From Archangium sp. (GTDB taxonomy: Bacteria > Myxococcota > Myxococcia > Myxococcales > Myxococcaceae), in assembly GCA_016793585.1 (NCBI GenBank), contig JAEUJR010000504.1, forward strand, positions 1 through 8,132: 8,132 nucleotides of DNA, in the 5' to 3' direction. Positions 1-6,656 of the stretch are shown piece by piece (the first letter of the stretch is position 1; every line of letters begins with the position of its first letter). The translations under genes were made by a program, and so were the position numbers. The notes beneath the pieces are model-generated. The model did no database searches, was not told the DNA's origin, and was given only the letters and a program-made list of their open reading frames with translations.

Positions 1-1
1 T

Positions 2-1171
2 CGCACGCTCGAAGAGCTCGGGCCCCGCCGCCTCACGGGAACGCCGACCGAGCGAGCCGCGCAGGAATACCTCGGCAAAGAGCTCGCAGGGCTCGGCTAC
101 CACCTCGAGTGGCGCAGCTACCGCTGGTCGCAGAGCCTCTATGCGGTGCTCATGTTCCACTTCGGGCTCGCGGCGCTCGCGACGGGCATCGGCTTCGCAG
201 CGCCGTGGGTCGGTGCCGGCCTGCACGCGCTCGTCGCGGTCTCGTACACGCTCGAGTCGACGCGGCGTGGGCTCATCTTGCGCAGCCTCTTCCCCAACAT
301 CACCTCACAGAACCTGCTCGCGACGTTGCCGGCCCGCGGGGAACGCAAGAAGCGGCTCGTGCTCGTCGCGCACGCCGACGCTGCGTACACGGGCCTCGTC
401 TTCACGCCCGAGCTGATCAAGGTCGCCACGAAGCAACCGCCTCCGGGGCTGGGCTGGTTCAAGAAGCAGCTTGGGCTCGCGACCGCCACCGTGGCCGTGC
501 TGGCCATCGTCGAGGTCATCGCCGCGACGGGCGTGTGGGCGGCTCCAGGCTGGCTGCGTGGGCTGGTCACGATTCCCGCGATGCTCACGTTCCTCTTCAA
601 CGTCGACGTCGTGCTGCGAAACCGCGTGGTGCCCGGCGCGTGTGACAACCTCTCGGGCTGCTCCGCGTCGGTCGAGCTCGCGCACCGGTTGCAGGGCCGC
701 CTGCCTGACGACGTCGAGTTCGTCATCGTCATCTCGGGCTCGGAAGAAGCGGGCACTGGCGGAGCGCTGCGCCTCGCCGAGCAGATGATGAAGACGAAGG
801 AGTGGACGCCACAGGACACGACGGTGCTGGGCCTCGACACGCTCTCGAACGGAACGCTGCGCATGCTCGAAGAAGGCGAGCTGTGGCCGGTGCCGATTCC
901 TGCGCACCTCGAGGCCGCCGTCGTCGCCGAGAACCAGGCCCGGCCCGAGCTGCCGCCCGTGACGAAGTACGTGATTCCCACCGGCGCGACCGACGTGCTG
1001 CCGTTTCTGGTGCGCGGCTTTCCGGCGATGTCGCTCACCTGCATCGACCCCGTCATCGGAGCGCCGCGGCACTACCACCGCCCGTCGGACTCGTGGCGCA
1101 ACATGGACGTGGCCCAGCTCGAGGCGAGCATCGACTTCGCCGAGCGACTCATCGTGCGACTCTCGAAGTAG
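2..1171 (+). CDS. M28-family zinc metallopeptidase with inserted transmembrane hairpins (5' end outside window)
   Basis: The reading frame is open from the left edge, so the true start lies upstream; 389 residues are visible. The first visible residues (LGPRRLTGTPTERAAQEYL) match the N-terminal helix of M28 aminopeptidase-like enzymes, which remove N-terminal residues from peptides with two zinc ions. Candidate ligands are all present, numbered from the first visible residue: H124 in HAD, D215 in ACDNLSG, the E248-E249 pair (base and ligand), D279 in GLD and H359 in YHRPSD. Two hydrophobic hairpins interrupt the fold: about 46-84, and about 160-205, the second lying between H124 and D215. Basic residues flank the hairpins (RSYR, ESTRR, FKK, RNR) while the turns are almost uncharged. 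By the positive-inside rule the catalytic domain would face the cytoplasm; this is inference. The gene ends 12 bp from the convergent yhcG-like gene. The family call is strong; the substrate is unknown. Confidence 0.85.
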   Translation, partial: RTLEELGPRRLTGTPTERAAQEYLGKELAGLGYHLEWRSYRWSQSLYAVLMFHFGLAALATGIGFAAPWVGAGLHALVAVSYTLESTRRGLILRSLFPNITSQNLLATLPARGERKKRLVLVAHADAAYTGLVFTPELIKVATKQPPPGLGWFKKQLGLATATVAVLAIVEVIAATGVWAAPGWLRGLVTIPAMLTFLFNVDVVLRNRVVPGACDNLSGCSASVELAHRLQGRLPDDVEFVIVISGSEEAGTGGALRLAEQMMKTKEWTPQDTTVLGLDTLSNGTLRMLEEGELWPVPIPAHLEAAVVAENQARPELPPVTKYVIPTGATDVLPFLVRGFPAMSLTCIDPVIGAPRHYHRPSDSWRNMDVAQLEASIDFAERLIVRLSK

Positions 1172-1183
1172 CGCGGGCCTTCG

Positions 1184-2302
1184 TCAGCGCGGCCTTCTCG
1201 TCGCGCTCGCCAACGCGCGCTGCGTCTTCTCGACAGCCTCGACCAGGGTTGCCTCCTCGGGCAGCCGCATTCGGTACTCGGCGGCCATCACCTTGTTCGG
1301 CAAGCCATCGAGCGCGTACTTCGCGACGGCGTGGTCCTTCTCGGCGCAGAGGATGAGCCCGACCGGTGGGTTCTCGCCCGCCACCATCCAGTGCTCTCGC
1401 GCGTAGTTCAGGTACAGGTGCATCTGGCCGGCATCGGCGTGGGTGAACTTGCCGAGCTTCAGGTCGATGACGACCAGACAGCGCAGCTCGCGGTGGAAGA
1501 AGACGAGGTCGACCCGATACCACTCGTCGCCGACGCGGAGCCGCCGCTGCCGCCCGACGAAGGTGAATGCACCACCCAGCTCGAGAAGAAACGTCTCGAG
1601 CTGCTTGATGAGCGCCTCCTCGAGCTCGAACTCGGAGTACTCGTCCTTGAGGTCGAGGAACTCGAGAATGAACGGGTCTTTGATGGCCTCGTCAGGTGAA
1701 ACCGTGTCGGAGGGTTCAGCGACCTGCCCCTTCGCCAGCATGCGGGCCTTGTTCTTCGAGAGCAGCGTGCGCTCGTAGAACTGGCTCTGAATCTGCCGGT
1801 CGAGCTGCCGGTGGGTCCAGCCGCCTCGGAGCGCCTCCGCCTCGTAGAAGGCGCGTGCACCCGGGTTCTTCACCGCGAGGAGTCGAACGTAGTGCGACCA
1901 CGGGAGTGGAAGCGCCCTGGCGACCGCGCCCACCAATTCCGCAGACGACGTCTGCGCATTTCTCCCGTGCGCCAATTCCGCAGACGCTGTCTGCACAATC
2001 TCCCGTCGCGAGAGGAACACGGCCCGCATCTGCTCGAGATTGCGGTGCCCGAAGCCTCGGCCGAAACGAGCTGAGAGGTCCGCCGCAAGACGCTCGATGA
2101 GCCGCTCGCCGTACCCGGCTCGCCCGCGTCCCTCCTGCTCGCCTTCGACGATTCGTCTGCCGACGAGCCAGTAGGTGGACGTCATGAGCGTATTGACGGT
2201 GCGTGCAGCAGCGCTTCGCGATGCCACGAGCAGCGCAGCAACGTCGTCGAGCACCGCCACGTACTCGCGGTCGCGCACGACGAGAGCCTTCTTCGCGGCC
2301 AT
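1184..2302 (-). CDS. YhcG/DUF1016-type PD-(D/E)XK nuclease domain protein
   Basis: This is a 372-residue protein of the usual family length. Residues 15-100 form the helical N-terminal DUF1016 domain (YWLVGRRIVE, GFGHRNLEQMR). Residues 131-165 carry the family signature LPLPWSHYVRLL. Residues about 200-345 form the YhcG nuclease-like domain. Its PD-(D/E)XK core is visible as D265 (YRVDLVFFH), D280-L-K282 (VIDLKLGKF) and Q293 (GQMHLYLNY), so the active site looks intact. The family is thought to act on DNA and is often found near restriction or other defence genes, but its reaction is poorly defined. Here it stands alone between a peptidase and gloA, with no methylase or specificity subunit. 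The start ATG has a strong GGGGAG ribosome site 5 nt upstream. The linker at residues 98-124 is made of two copies of a palindromic repeat (QTASAEL and QTSSAEL). No frameshift or stop interrupts the frame. Confidence 0.9.
   Translation of the reverse strand: MAAKKALVVRDREYVAVLDDVAALLVASRSAAARTVNTLMTSTYWLVGRRIVEGEQEGRGRAGYGERLIERLAADLSARFGRGFGHRNLEQMRAVFLSRREIVQTASAELAHGRNAQTSSAELVGAVARALPLPWSHYVRLLAVKNPGARAFYEAEALRGGWTHRQLDRQIQSQFYERTLLSKNKARMLAKGQVAEPSDTVSPDEAIKDPFILEFLDLKDEYSEFELEEALIKQLETFLLELGGAFTFVGRQRRLRVGDEWYRVDLVFFHRELRCLVVIDLKLGKFTHADAGQMHLYLNYAREHWMVAGENPPVGLILCAEKDHAVAKYALDGLPNKVMAAEYRMRLPEEATLVEAVEKTQRALASATRRPR
1933..1968 (-). repeat. Palindromic repeat unit 2 inside the yhcG-like gene
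   Basis: A 36-nt unit with the perfect inverted repeat GCAGACG-A-CGTCTGC at 1941-1955, flanked by CCAATTCC on one side and CTCCCGT on the other. It matches the unit at 1972-2006 at 31 of 36 aligned columns, with 4 substitutions and one 1-nt indel (hand alignment). On the coding strand it gives ..GRNAQTSSAEL. Outside the core, several more bases can pair (a C-G pair, then broken A-T pairs). Confidence 0.85.
1972..2006 (-). repeat. Palindromic repeat unit 1 inside the yhcG-like gene
   Basis: A 35-nt unit with the inverted repeat GCAGAC-GCT-GTCTGC at 1980-1994, offset 39 nt (13 codons) from the other copy. On the coding strand it gives ..EIVQTASAEL. On the coding-strand RNA, a U·G wobble, one mismatch and then AUU/AAU pairs extend the stem beyond the six-base core. 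The arrangement resembles palindromic elements that insert in frame in coding genes, as known for Rickettsia. The origin of this one is not shown by the sequence. Confidence 0.85.
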
Positions 2303-2503
2303 GCGTTCTCCCCTTTATCGGGAACCAGACTTCGAGCCCGTCTTCTACCGCGACTGCTGGCGGCGGGGCGGCTCGCGCACCAGCGATGATGCCGGGCCAC
2401 TCAGACACGTCACCGCGGACGAACGCATCCGCCTCATGATGCACCTGACGAGTTCGCAGCAGAGCGAGACCTCGACGCTGCGGTGGCTGCTAGACACCCT
2501 GCC
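2303..2503. other. Divergent intergenic region between the yhcG-like gene and gloA
   Basis: About 200 bp that should carry the promoters of both flanking genes. Apart from the ribosome site of the minus-strand gene I see no recognisable promoter, operator, terminator or small gene. Open frames crossing it on both strands show no family motif. The gloA start itself has no clear Shine-Dalgarno sequence. Confidence 0.5.
2308..2313 (-). promoter_or_regulatory. Ribosome binding site of the yhcG-like gene
   Basis: On the minus strand GGGGAG lies 5 nt before the ATG at 2302. This fixes the start of the nuclease gene and rules out a longer upstream start. No convincing -10/-35 pair was recognised. 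Confidence 0.7.
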
Positions 2504-2884
2504 ATGCGAATCCTCCACACCATGTTGCGGGTCGGCGATCTCGACCGGTCTCTCGCGTTCTACGTCGACGTGCTGGGCATGAAGCTGCTGCGCAAGAAGG
2601 ACTACCCCGACGGCCGCTTCACCCTCGCCTTCGTCGGCTACGGCCCCGAGAGCGAGCAGGCCGCCATCGAGCTCACCCACAACTGGGACACGCCAAAGTA
2701 CGAGCTCGGCACGGGGTACGGCCACATCGCGCTCGAGGTACGTGACGCGTACGCCGCATGCACCGACATCAAGCAGCGCGGAGGCATCGTGACCCGCGAG
2801 GCCGGCCCCATGAAGCACGGCACCACCGTCATCGCCTTCGTGCAGGATCCCGATGGCTACAAGATCGAGCTCATTCAGAAGTGA
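2504..2884 (+). CDS. gloA: Lactoylglutathione lyase (glyoxalase I, Ni-type)
   Basis: This 126-residue protein is a VOC-fold enzyme that isomerises the hemithioacetal of methylglyoxal and glutathione to S-lactoylglutathione, the first step of the cytosolic glyoxalase detoxification route. It follows E. coli GloA closely from the first residue ([20 protein letters not shown]). It shares the blocks GMKLLR, FVGYGPE, YGHIAL, VTREAGP and [10 protein letters not shown]. The four metal ligands known for E. coli GloA fall at the same numbers: H5, E56, H74 and E122. The short form without the long insertions of the zinc enzymes fits the nickel class. I chose ATG 2504 because it aligns with the family start. 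A GTG at 2483 in the same frame would add seven residues and has no better ribosome site. No clear Shine-Dalgarno precedes either. The product requires a glutathione-type thiol and normally a GloB partner, which is not in the window. Confidence 0.96.
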   Translation: MRILHTMLRVGDLDRSLAFYVDVLGMKLLRKKDYPDGRFTLAFVGYGPESEQAAIELTHNWDTPKYELGTGYGHIALEVRDAYAACTDIKQRGGIVTREAGPMKHGTTVIAFVQDPDGYKIELIQK

Positions 2885-3015
2885 CCGCTGCGCTCCAACC
2901 GCGCATCGGGGCTTTCACGTGAGGCGCAGGTGCTCCCTTCGGTTTCTCGAAGCCTGAGAACGAAGAACCAACCGGTGCTGGCGGCCGAAGCCCTGATGAC
3001 GAGAGGATACCCACC
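2885..3015. other. Intergenic region between gloA and the lipoprotein gene
   Basis: 131 bp holding the end of the gloA transcript and the presumed promoter of the next gene. A weak interrupted inverted repeat (CGGTT..TCTC / GAGA..AACCG, about 2939-2973) could form a hairpin but has no T-run, so I do not call it a terminator. The only clear element is the purine-rich ribosome site at its right end. Confidence 0.4.
3001..3007 (+). promoter_or_regulatory. Ribosome binding site of the mosaic lipoprotein gene
   Basis: GAGAGGA lies 8 nt before GTG 3016 and 11 nt before ATG 3019. Spacing favours the GTG, but the two starts differ by one residue and cannot be told apart firmly. Confidence 0.6.
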
Positions 3016-5178
3016 GTGATGCCCCCGCCCTTCAGAGTCCTCGCGCTGTTCATCGCCACCCTCGCTGGCTGCACGTGTGGCCCGACCAGCAAAGTCTGCC
3101 GCACCTCGGTCGACTGCTCCTCAGGCCAGGTCTGCGTTCAGGGCCAATGTCGCGCCGGGCTCGTTCAGACCCCCGTCGATGCAGGCGTGGCGGGCGGCGC
3201 TGCCGGCGGAGGATCATCGTCGGCTGGCGGTTCGGCGACTGGCGGAGGCGCCGCGAGTGGTGGAGGCGCGGCGACGGTCGACGCGGTCGCGGTCGAGATC
3301 GATCCTCCGATGGCCACCATCACCACCACGCCCGGCAACGCGATGTCGACGACGTTCACCGCGAAGCTGCGCCTGCGTGACGGCACCTTCCGCACCGCGG
3401 GGGTCATTCCCACCTGGAGCACGATGTCGAGGCAGTTCGGCGACATCAACAGCGTCACCGGCGAGTTCAACGCCACCGGCGCGCAGGGCGGCGTGGCGAC
3501 GATCTCGGCGTCGGTCGTCGCGCCGGGCACGGCCACCACGCTCGTTGGCACTGCCACCGTCACCATTCAGATCACTCGCACCGTCACGGGCGCTGGCGTG
3601 CCCGGCACGGTGCTGCAGAACTTCAACACGCTCCTGCCGTTCGACTCGGCGCAGTCGGCGAACCTCGTCTACCCGCTCGACCACGCGGTGATGCCGCAGA
3701 ACGTGTTCGCGGCCGATCTGCAGTGGAGCAACGGCGTCGCGGGCGATCTCTTCCGCGTGAAGCTCAGCAAGCCGAACATCGAGGTGAACGCGTTCTTCGT
3801 GCACACGGGCGCGGGTTTCGACAACCACTGGCTCGTCGACAGCGCAGCCTGGCGGGCGTTCGCGCAGACGAACCCTGACGTCGAGGGCGTCATCACGGTC
3901 GACCGGTGGGTGGCGGCGACGCAGACGGCGTACCGCTCGAACGAGGTGCGCGTGAAGTTCGCGAGGGCCGCGCTGGCGGGCAGCGTCTACTACTGGGCCG
4001 TCAACGAAGGCCGCGTGTACCGAATCGACGACGGCACCAACACGCGCGTCGCCTTCATGCCCACGCCGCCGCCCGTTCCGGGGAGCGAGGTCGCGCGCTG
4101 CATCGGCTGCCACACCGTCTCGCCGAGCGGGCGGTACATGGCCGGGCGCATGGGCGGCGGCGACAACTTCGGCACGGTGTTCGATCTCACCGCCAACCTC
4201 GCGGGCGACCCGCCGCCGAGCCTCTTCAGCACCAGCCAGCAGAAGTGGTGGTTCTCGACGTGGAGCCCGCGCGAAGACCGGTTGATCATCACCACCGGCC
4301 CCTCGCCCACCGGCTTCTCGTTGCTGAACACGATGACCGGCGCGCTCGTGCAGCCGCTCGGCGCCGGCCTGCCGAACAACAACGTCACCCACCCGAGCTG
4401 GGCGCCCGATGGAACGGCCATCGCCTGCGTCTCGGGCGCGGCCGACTGGGGCGTCGACTACACCGACGGCACCATCTCGCTGATTCCCGTCACGGCGCCC
4501 GACACCTTCGGCGCCATGCAGCCGCTGCTGTCGGGCACCAGCCCCGCGATTCCCAACCGCAACCCGAACCACCGCGCGCCGACCTACCCGGTGTGGACGC
4601 CGGACTCGCAGCGCATCGTCTTCTCGCAAGGCGTCTCGGCGCGCTCGTCAGCGCAGCCGGCGAACCTGTACATCATGCGGCGTGACGGCACCGACGTGCG
4701 TGAGCTCGCGAAGGCCAACGGCGGGTTGAGCCTGTCGTTCGAGCCACGCTTCTCGCCGTTCGACTCGGGCGGGTACTACTGGCTCGCGTTCCTCTCGCGG
4801 CGCAACTACGGCAACGCGCAGGCCGGTACGCAGGGCACCAACCGCGAGCAGATCTGGGTCACGGCCATCAAGAAGAACCCGATGCCAGGCGAAGACCCGA
4901 GCGAGGTCGGCTACTGGTTGCCCGGCCAGTCGGCGCAGTCGCGAAACATCTCGGCGTACTGGGCTGCGCGCGCGTGCCGGCCGACGGGCGAAGGCTGCAG
5001 CGTGAACTCGGAGTGCTGCACCAACGAGTGCCGGCCGCCGTCGGGTGGTGGGCCGTCGGTGTGCTCGCCTCCGCCTGCGAACATGTGCCGCGTGCAGGGG
5101 CAGAGCTGCAGCATGACGACCGACTGCTGCTCGATGCTCACGTGCACGAACAACGTGTGCTCGGGCGAGATCAACTGA
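3016..5178 (+). CDS. Mosaic outer-surface lipoprotein: Ig-like, CxxCH, TolB-like propeller, two knottin-like modules
   Basis: A 720-residue predicted lipoprotein. A short signal peptide ends in the lipobox LAGC with C19 as lipidation site (one less if ATG 3019 is used). Residues 28-45 hold four cysteines (C28, C34, C40, C45) of the Dickkopf-like style frequent in myxobacteria. Residues 57-86 are a Gly/Ser/Ala linker. About 88-190 is an Ig-like domain rich in Thr and Val. About 200-345 is a second beta domain (LVYPLDHAVMPQN, YYWAVNEGRVYRID). C362-I-G-C365-H366 is a haem-c attachment motif. Propeller-type repeats follow at W416SP, W462APDG, W527TPDS and F579SPFDSG, as in TolB/WD40-like proteins. 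The tail has two six-cysteine modules (654-683, 691-715). Function is unknown; surface binding or electron transfer are both possible. The sixth domain of the chain ends 4 bp from the convergent barrel gene. Confidence 0.88.
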   Translation: MMPPPFRVLALFIATLAGCTCGPTSKVCRTSVDCSSGQVCVQGQCRAGLVQTPVDAGVAGGAAGGGSSSAGGSATGGGAASGGGAATVDAVAVEIDPPMATITTTPGNAMSTTFTAKLRLRDGTFRTAGVIPTWSTMSRQFGDINSVTGEFNATGAQGGVATISASVVAPGTATTLVGTATVTIQITRTVTGAGVPGTVLQNFNTLLPFDSAQSANLVYPLDHAVMPQNVFAADLQWSNGVAGDLFRVKLSKPNIEVNAFFVHTGAGFDNHWLVDSAAWRAFAQTNPDVEGVITVDRWVAATQTAYRSNEVRVKFARAALAGSVYYWAVNEGRVYRIDDGTNTRVAFMPTPPPVPGSEVARCIGCHTVSPSGRYMAGRMGGGDNFGTVFDLTANLAGDPPPSLFSTSQQKWWFSTWSPREDRLIITTGPSPTGFSLLNTMTGALVQPLGAGLPNNNVTHPSWAPDGTAIACVSGAADWGVDYTDGTISLIPVTAPDTFGAMQPLLSGTSPAIPNRNPNHRAPTYPVWTPDSQRIVFSQGVSARSSAQPANLYIMRRDGTDVRELAKANGGLSLSFEPRFSPFDSGGYYWLAFLSRRNYGNAQAGTQGTNREQIWVTAIKKNPMPGEDPSEVGYWLPGQSAQSRNISAYWAARACRPTGEGCSVNSECCTNECRPPSGGGPSVCSPPPANMCRVQGQSCSMTTDCCSMLTCTNNVCSGEIN

Positions 5179-5193
5179 GCCGCTAGAAGCGGC
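5179..5193. terminator. Possible bidirectional hairpin between convergent genes
   Basis: GCCGCT-AGA-AGCGGC is a perfect 6-bp stem with a 3-nt loop, directly after the lipoprotein stop codon. The stop codon of the minus-strand gene lies partly in its loop. Neither side has a T-run, so it is not a canonical intrinsic terminator. It could slow or end transcription from both directions in the 4-bp gap. Short GC palindromes also occur by chance in this base composition. Confidence 0.35.
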
Positions 5194-6583
5194 CCTGCAG
5201 CGCGACCGTCGAGGTGGTCGCCAACGCCGAGCGGCTCGCTGGCACCAGCCGACCTGGCTCGTTGGTGAGCGCCTCGTTCATCAGGTCGAGCGCGATGTCG
5301 AATTCACCGAGCACGGTGAGCTGCTCCACCGGGTTCCACCGAAGGGCGAGCTTCGCGCCCAGCGTGGGTCGCGTCGTGCGATCTCCACCGATGAACTGCA
5401 TGACCCCGCCTTCGCGAAACACGAGCAGCGACGACGTCATGCCCGGAGGCGGCGCGTTTCCGCCGAAGTCGGAACGAACTACCGCAGGCTGCACCACGCG
5501 GAGCAGGAGCTGAGGCGTGAGCTTCGTGCGCTCGAAGGAATGATCGGCTCCAAGGAAGCCGGCCAGCAGCGGGGTCGACGTGCCCGTCGGCGGCACGACG
5601 CTGTTCACGAGGGAGACCTGATCGAAGGTGAGGAACGCCGTCGACTGCGCGCGCGCCGTGAAGAAGAAGCGGGAGCGGTTCACCCGAAGTCGGGCCTGCA
5701 GATCGAACCACCCGGGTAGCAGCTCACTCTGCGACGGTGGCAGGCCCGCTCGCGAAACGGATTGGGTGCCGGCGCCGACCTCGACCGCCACGGTGAAGGC
5801 GACACGCTCGCGCGGAGCGGCAGGTGCAGCGAAGAAGCGTGCGAAGCGGGTGGGATCCTGCGCGTAGGTCACCAGGTCGAGCGCCGCAGGCACTTCATCT
5901 CCGACGTGAAACACCGCCTGGCCCGCTGCGAGGAACCCCCACTGCAGGGGCGAGTCCCCCATCATCAGCGGCTGAGGGCCGTACTGTGTGCGGCCTGCCC
6001 TCGCCTCGAGCCGAACACGCTCGCTCACCCACCCCACACCGCCGAGAACCTCTGGGTACGCCGGCGCGAGGACAGAACCGAACCCGCCCCCCGAGACCAC
6101 TCGGGTCGGGAACCGACCAGCGACCCACGCCTGCACGGAGTCGCCTCGCAGCTCGAACGACAACACCGGCGCCTGCACCCGCGTCACCGCGTTGGCCCAA
6201 TCGAACGACACCAATCGGGTGTTGGCCTGAAATGGGTACAGCCGCGCAGCGAACGTCAGCCCGGTGCCGGCGAGCTGCGGTGACTCGAACTCGAGGAAGC
6301 TGGCGAGATCTTGAAGCGTGACGGGCACGGAGCCAGGCACGACCTGGCCTTGCACGAGCCCGTTGGTGAGCGTCGGCATGCCGAGGAGCGGCACCCAGTG
6401 GCCCCGCAGCGTGCCGACCGACCAGCTTCGCTCGACGTCGAGGGAGACCGAGAGCTGCGGTGACATCTGAACGAAGACCGAGGTCGAGCCCGCGGGTTCC
6501 GTCGTCGAGAGCGTGACGCCAGCGGTGGCGCTCGCCGACAGCTCGGTTCTCCCGAGGAGCATCAACAACGTCAGGGTGACCAT
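5183..6583 (-). CDS. Predicted outer-membrane beta-barrel protein, function unknown
   Basis: 466 residues with no enzyme motif that I recognise. A short hydrophobic N-terminus ([11 protein letters not shown]) is followed by a small-residue stretch (SASATA) that could be a signal-peptidase site near residue 21. It lacks the usual basic n-region, so the signal peptide is only probable. The rest alternates polar and hydrophobic residues in strand-length runs separated by Gly/Pro/Asn turns, for example [18 protein letters not shown]. It ends in STVALQGRF, with a terminal Phe as in the BAM-recognised last strand of barrels. A motif like [18 protein letters not shown] near residue 113 resembles a recurring segment in myxobacterial barrel proteins, from memory. 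A stop codon lies in frame shortly before the ATG, so this is the only ATG start, with AAGAAGG 4 nt upstream. It is convergent with the lipoprotein gene and divergent from purL. It could be a porin or a transport or assembly factor. Confidence 0.7.
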   Translation of the reverse strand: MVTLTLLMLLGRTELSASATAGVTLSTTEPAGSTSVFVQMSPQLSVSLDVERSWSVGTLRGHWVPLLGMPTLTNGLVQGQVVPGSVPVTLQDLASFLEFESPQLAGTGLTFAARLYPFQANTRLVSFDWANAVTRVQAPVLSFELRGDSVQAWVAGRFPTRVVSGGGFGSVLAPAYPEVLGGVGWVSERVRLEARAGRTQYGPQPLMMGDSPLQWGFLAAGQAVFHVGDEVPAALDLVTYAQDPTRFARFFAAPAAPRERVAFTVAVEVGAGTQSVSRAGLPPSQSELLPGWFDLQARLRVNRSRFFFTARAQSTAFLTFDQVSLVNSVVPPTGTSTPLLAGFLGADHSFERTKLTPQLLLRVVQPAVVRSDFGGNAPPPGMTSSLLVFREGGVMQFIGGDRTTRPTLGAKLALRWNPVEQLTVLGEFDIALDLMNEALTNEPGRLVPASRSALATTSTVALQGRF

Positions 6584-6587
6584 GCCG

Positions 6588-6594
6588 CCTTCTT
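6588..6594 (-). promoter_or_regulatory. Ribosome binding site of the barrel gene
   Basis: AAGAAGG on the minus strand lies 4 nt before the ATG at 6583. An in-frame TGA about nine codons upstream rules out a much longer N-terminus. Confidence 0.5.
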
Positions 6595-6647
6595 GCCACA
6601 GCCGTCGTCACAGGAATGTCGAACCCCACATCGGCAGCTGGCGCTAT

Positions 6648-6651
6648 GAGG
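6648..6651 (+). promoter_or_regulatory. Ribosome binding site of purL
   Basis: GAGG lies 5 nt before ATG 6657. An ATG at 6646 is in another frame and is not the start. Confidence 0.6.
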
Positions 6652-6656
6652 GCGGC

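Larger units (their letters stand above)
6584..6656. promoter_or_regulatory. 73-bp divergent promoter region of the barrel gene and purL
   Basis: Both genes start outward from this short gap, so their promoters must overlap in it or lie inside the neighbouring coding sequence. No convincing sigma-70 boxes and no PurR-like operator were recognised. Both ends carry the same GGCGGCATG reading toward its gene, forming a 9-bp inverted repeat (6581-6589 and 6651-6659). Confidence 0.5.

Noticed and set aside
1164..1183. CGAAG...CTTCG hairpin at the convergent end of the peptidase and nuclease genes
   Set aside because: The stem is only 5 bp with a 10-nt loop and no T-run; it could be chance.
1933..2006. 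CRISPR-like repeat pair
   Set aside because: Only two units, no spacers between them, and they lie in frame inside a coding gene.
1716..2444. Minus-strand frame starting at 2444 with a fairly protein-like first 45 residues
   Set aside because: It runs out of frame into the nuclease gene, becomes Arg/Ala-rich there, and has no ribosome site or motif. I could not support a small separate gene.
2483..2503. GTG 2483 as the gloA start
   Set aside because: It adds seven residues that the family lacks, with no better ribosome site. ATG 2504 matches the E. coli GloA N-terminus and metal-ligand numbering exactly.
3184..3273. GGCGGAGG-type tandem DNA repeats in the lipoprotein gene
   Set aside because: They are irregular and explained by the coding of a Gly/Ser/Ala linker.
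3214..4629. Long minus-strand open frame (471 codons) opposite the lipoprotein gene
   Set aside because: Composition is dominated by Arg, Gly, Ala and Asp with no domain, a typical antisense shadow in high-GC DNA. The plus-strand frame has clear motifs.
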